From positions 1 through 7,492 of the forward strand of contig JAESRD010000377.1 in NCBI GenBank assembly GCA_016764835.1: a stretch of DNA of 7,492 nt. The letters are read 5' to 3'. The position numbers and the translations under genes were made by a program. Source of the stretch: Paracoccaceae bacterium (GTDB lineage: Bacteria; Pseudomonadota; Alphaproteobacteria; Rhodobacterales; Rhodobacteraceae). Under the pieces are notes generated by a model. The model had not been told where the DNA came from. It searched no databases and was given only the letters and a program-made list of their open reading frames with translations. Below, piece after piece: positions 6,095 through 7,492 of the stretch (positions within the stretch are counted from its first letter, which is position 1; the number at the start of each line of letters is the position of its first letter).

Positions 6095-6981
6095 TGACTG
6101 ACGCACCCGTCATGTACCCGCGCAAACCACAGCGCATAAAGGGCCGCTCGATCGCGATAATCGTTTTTTTGAGCATGGCCGCTTTGTTCTTTTGCATCCC
6201 GCTTTATGTGCTCGTCGTCACGTCGTTTAAAGAGATGGAGCAGATCCGCGAAGGGGCTATCTTCTCGCTGCCGGCGCGTTGGACTTGGGAGGCTTGGAGC
6301 TACGCCTGGTTTGACGCCTGTTCGGGGCTGACTTGCGAAGGTCTGCGCCAAGGTTTCTGGAACTCTGTTGCCATTCTTGGGCCGTCGCTTGTCGCGTCTA
6401 TCGCGCTGTCAATGGTCACGGGTTATGCTTTGGCTTTGTGGAAAATGAAATGGGCCGGCACGTTTCTCTTTGTGCTGTTTCTGTGCGCCTTTGTCCCTTT
6501 CCAGATCATCATGTATCCGCTGATCCGGCTGACAGTGTCTTTGGGAATATACGGCTCGATGACGGCGATTGTGTTCGTGCATACCGCCCTCGCTTTGCCA
6601 GTGTTAACGCTCATATTTCGTAACTTTTACAAAGACATACCCGAAGATATTATCAAAGCTGCGGTCATGGATTCTGGCTCTTTCTGGCGCATATTCATCG
6701 AGATCATCCTACCAATGTCGGGCAATATCCTGATCGTTGTCTTGATCATGCAGATCACATCAATCTGGAATGACTATCTCATCGGCGTTACATTTGGCGG
6801 CCTTGGCACCAAACCGATGACCGTACATCTCGCCAATATGGTGACCGTTTCAACCGGCACCGTTTCTTACAACGTCAACATGGCTGCGGCCCTGCTGACC
6901 GCAATCCCCCCGCTGGTGATCTACTTTGTTCTGGGCAAGTTCTTTGTCCAAGGCATCGCCGCTGGCGCGATCAAAGGGTAG
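6094..6981 (+). CDS. Sugar ABC transporter permease, MalG type
   Basis: The 295-residue second permease pairs with the upstream one in a CUT1 importer. A cytoplasmic N-terminus (MYPRKPQRIKGRS) leads to helices at about 19-43, 91-117, 122-147, 155-176, 208-229 and 266-284. The EAA loop at 184-207 reads EDIIKAAVMDSGSF, then I-x-x-x-x-LP. The C-terminus FFVQGIAAGAIKG is the usual MalG-type ending, which reaches the ATPase interface in MalG. A periplasmic loop between helices 1 and 2 holds Cys76 and Cys81 in DACSGLTCEGL, a feature I associate with glucose-type GtsC permeases (recall, not searched). The ATG at 6094 was chosen because GAGGGG (6081-6086) precedes it by 7 bases; an in-frame ATG at 6058 lies within the first permease gene. 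The ATPase gene begins 6 bases after the stop. Confidence 0.92.
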   Translation: MTDAPVMYPRKPQRIKGRSIAIIVFLSMAALFFCIPLYVLVVTSFKEMEQIREGAIFSLPARWTWEAWSYAWFDACSGLTCEGLRQGFWNSVAILGPSLVASIALSMVTGYALALWKMKWAGTFLFVLFLCAFVPFQIIMYPLIRLTVSLGIYGSMTAIVFVHTALALPVLTLIFRNFYKDIPEDIIKAAVMDSGSFWRIFIEIILPMSGNILIVVLIMQITSIWNDYLIGVTFGGLGTKPMTVHLANMVTVSTGTVSYNVNMAAALLTAIPPLVIYFVLGKFFVQGIAAGAIKG

Positions 6982-6987
6982 ACCAAT

Positions 6988-7492
6988 ATGCCTCGCGTTT
7001 CATTTGAACATATCGTCAAGCGCTACGGTAATGTCACCGTGCTTGATGGGCTGAACCTCGCTGTTGAAGACGGTGACTTCTTGGTGCTGCTCGGGCCGTC
7101 GGGCTGCGGTAAATCTACTTTGCTCAACCTGATTGCCGGCCTGCAAGATGTCACCTCTGGCCGGATCATGATCGGCGAGCGTGATGTGACGGAGTTGGAC
7201 CCAAAGGACCGCGGGCTGTCGATGGTGTTCCAGTCCTATGCGCTCTACCCGACCAAGACTGTTGAGGGCAATTTGCGCTTTGGCCTTTCGGCCCGCAAGC
7301 TGCCGAAAGCCGAGGTCAATAAGCGGGTAAAATGGGCGGCTGATCTGCTGCAACTTCAGCCGCTTATGCGGCGCAAACCGGCGGCGCTTTCGGGTGGGCA
7401 GCGCCAGCGGGTGGCGATTGGCCGGGCTTTGGTTAAGCATGCCGAAGTGCTGCTGTTTGACGAGCCATTGTCGAACCTTGATGCCAAGCTGC
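6988..7492 (+). CDS. Sugar ABC transporter ATP-binding protein, MalK/UgpC type (partial)
   Basis: The reading frame runs off the window end after 168 complete codons, about half of the ~350-residue family length. It powers the importer formed by the two permeases. Every nucleotide-binding motif is visible: A-loop Tyr13, Walker A GPSGCGKST (36-44), Q-loop VFQSYALYP (80-88), signature LSGGQRQRVA (134-143), Walker B VLLFDEP (154-160) and D-loop SNLDAKL (162-168). The switch His and the C-terminal regulatory OB-fold (TOBE) domain that marks MalK/UgpC proteins lie beyond the window. YPTKTVEGNLRFGL after the Q-loop is typical of this branch. The ATG at 6988 starts 6 bases after the second permease; GGGTAG (6976-6981) may serve as a weak ribosome site. 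The substrate is not shown by an ATPase alone, as these are often shared among sugar importers. Confidence 0.94.
   Translation, partial: MPRVSFEHIVKRYGNVTVLDGLNLAVEDGDFLVLLGPSGCGKSTLLNLIAGLQDVTSGRIMIGERDVTELDPKDRGLSMVFQSYALYPTKTVEGNLRFGLSARKLPKAEVNKRVKWAADLLQLQPLMRRKPAALSGGQRQRVAIGRALVKHAEVLLFDEPLSNLDAKL

Noticed and set aside
1..7492. CRISPR arrays, tRNA or rRNA genes, and tandem repeat arrays
   Set aside because: No regularly spaced repeats, no cloverleaf or rRNA-like stretches were seen in reading the window.

Overview
The window looks like a piece of an alphaproteobacterial chromosome, most likely a marine member of the Hyphomicrobiales (Rhizobiales). This is inferred from moderate GC content and from the gene families present: a TolB-like six-repeat propeller, an MltB-type lytic transglycosylase and a MalFGK-type sugar importer. 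No marker gene in the window fixes the genus. Most of the sequence is ordinary, well-conserved coding DNA. I do not see a new defence, mobile or biosynthetic system in it.

Left end (1-1429): the window opens in the last ~30 codons of a transposase that resembles the IS481/DDE integrase-core type. It carries a one-base frameshift in an A-run near its end. A minus-strand gene for a membrane-anchored endonuclease/exonuclease/phosphatase-fold hydrolase follows. Beyond it lies a ~330-base divergent intergenic region with a strong GC hairpin and a likely promoter for the next gene.

Middle (1430-4647): a secreted MltB-family lytic murein transglycosylase is followed 10 bases later by a small HugZ-like FMN-split-barrel protein. 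A cytoplasmic TolB-like beta-propeller gene comes next, preceded by an 18-base imperfect palindrome. That gene converges on a minus-strand VOC/glyoxalase-fold gene, and a stem-loop terminator lies between the two.

Right end (4648-7492): a ~550-base AT-rich, strand-skewed intergenic region holds a consensus TTGACA promoter element and a second copy of the palindrome core seen before the TolB-like gene. It leads into an ABC sugar importer operon: two MalF/MalG-type permeases that overlap by one base, then a MalK/UgpC-type ATPase cut by the window end. No substrate-binding protein gene lies in front of the permeases.

How the parts may work together: the palindrome shared by the TolB-like gene and the ABC operon suggests, as inference only, one LacI-like regulator controlling both. 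That would make 3208-7492 a carbohydrate-uptake regulon. The transglycosylase, the HugZ-like protein and the phosphatase-fold hydrolase look like unrelated housekeeping neighbours.
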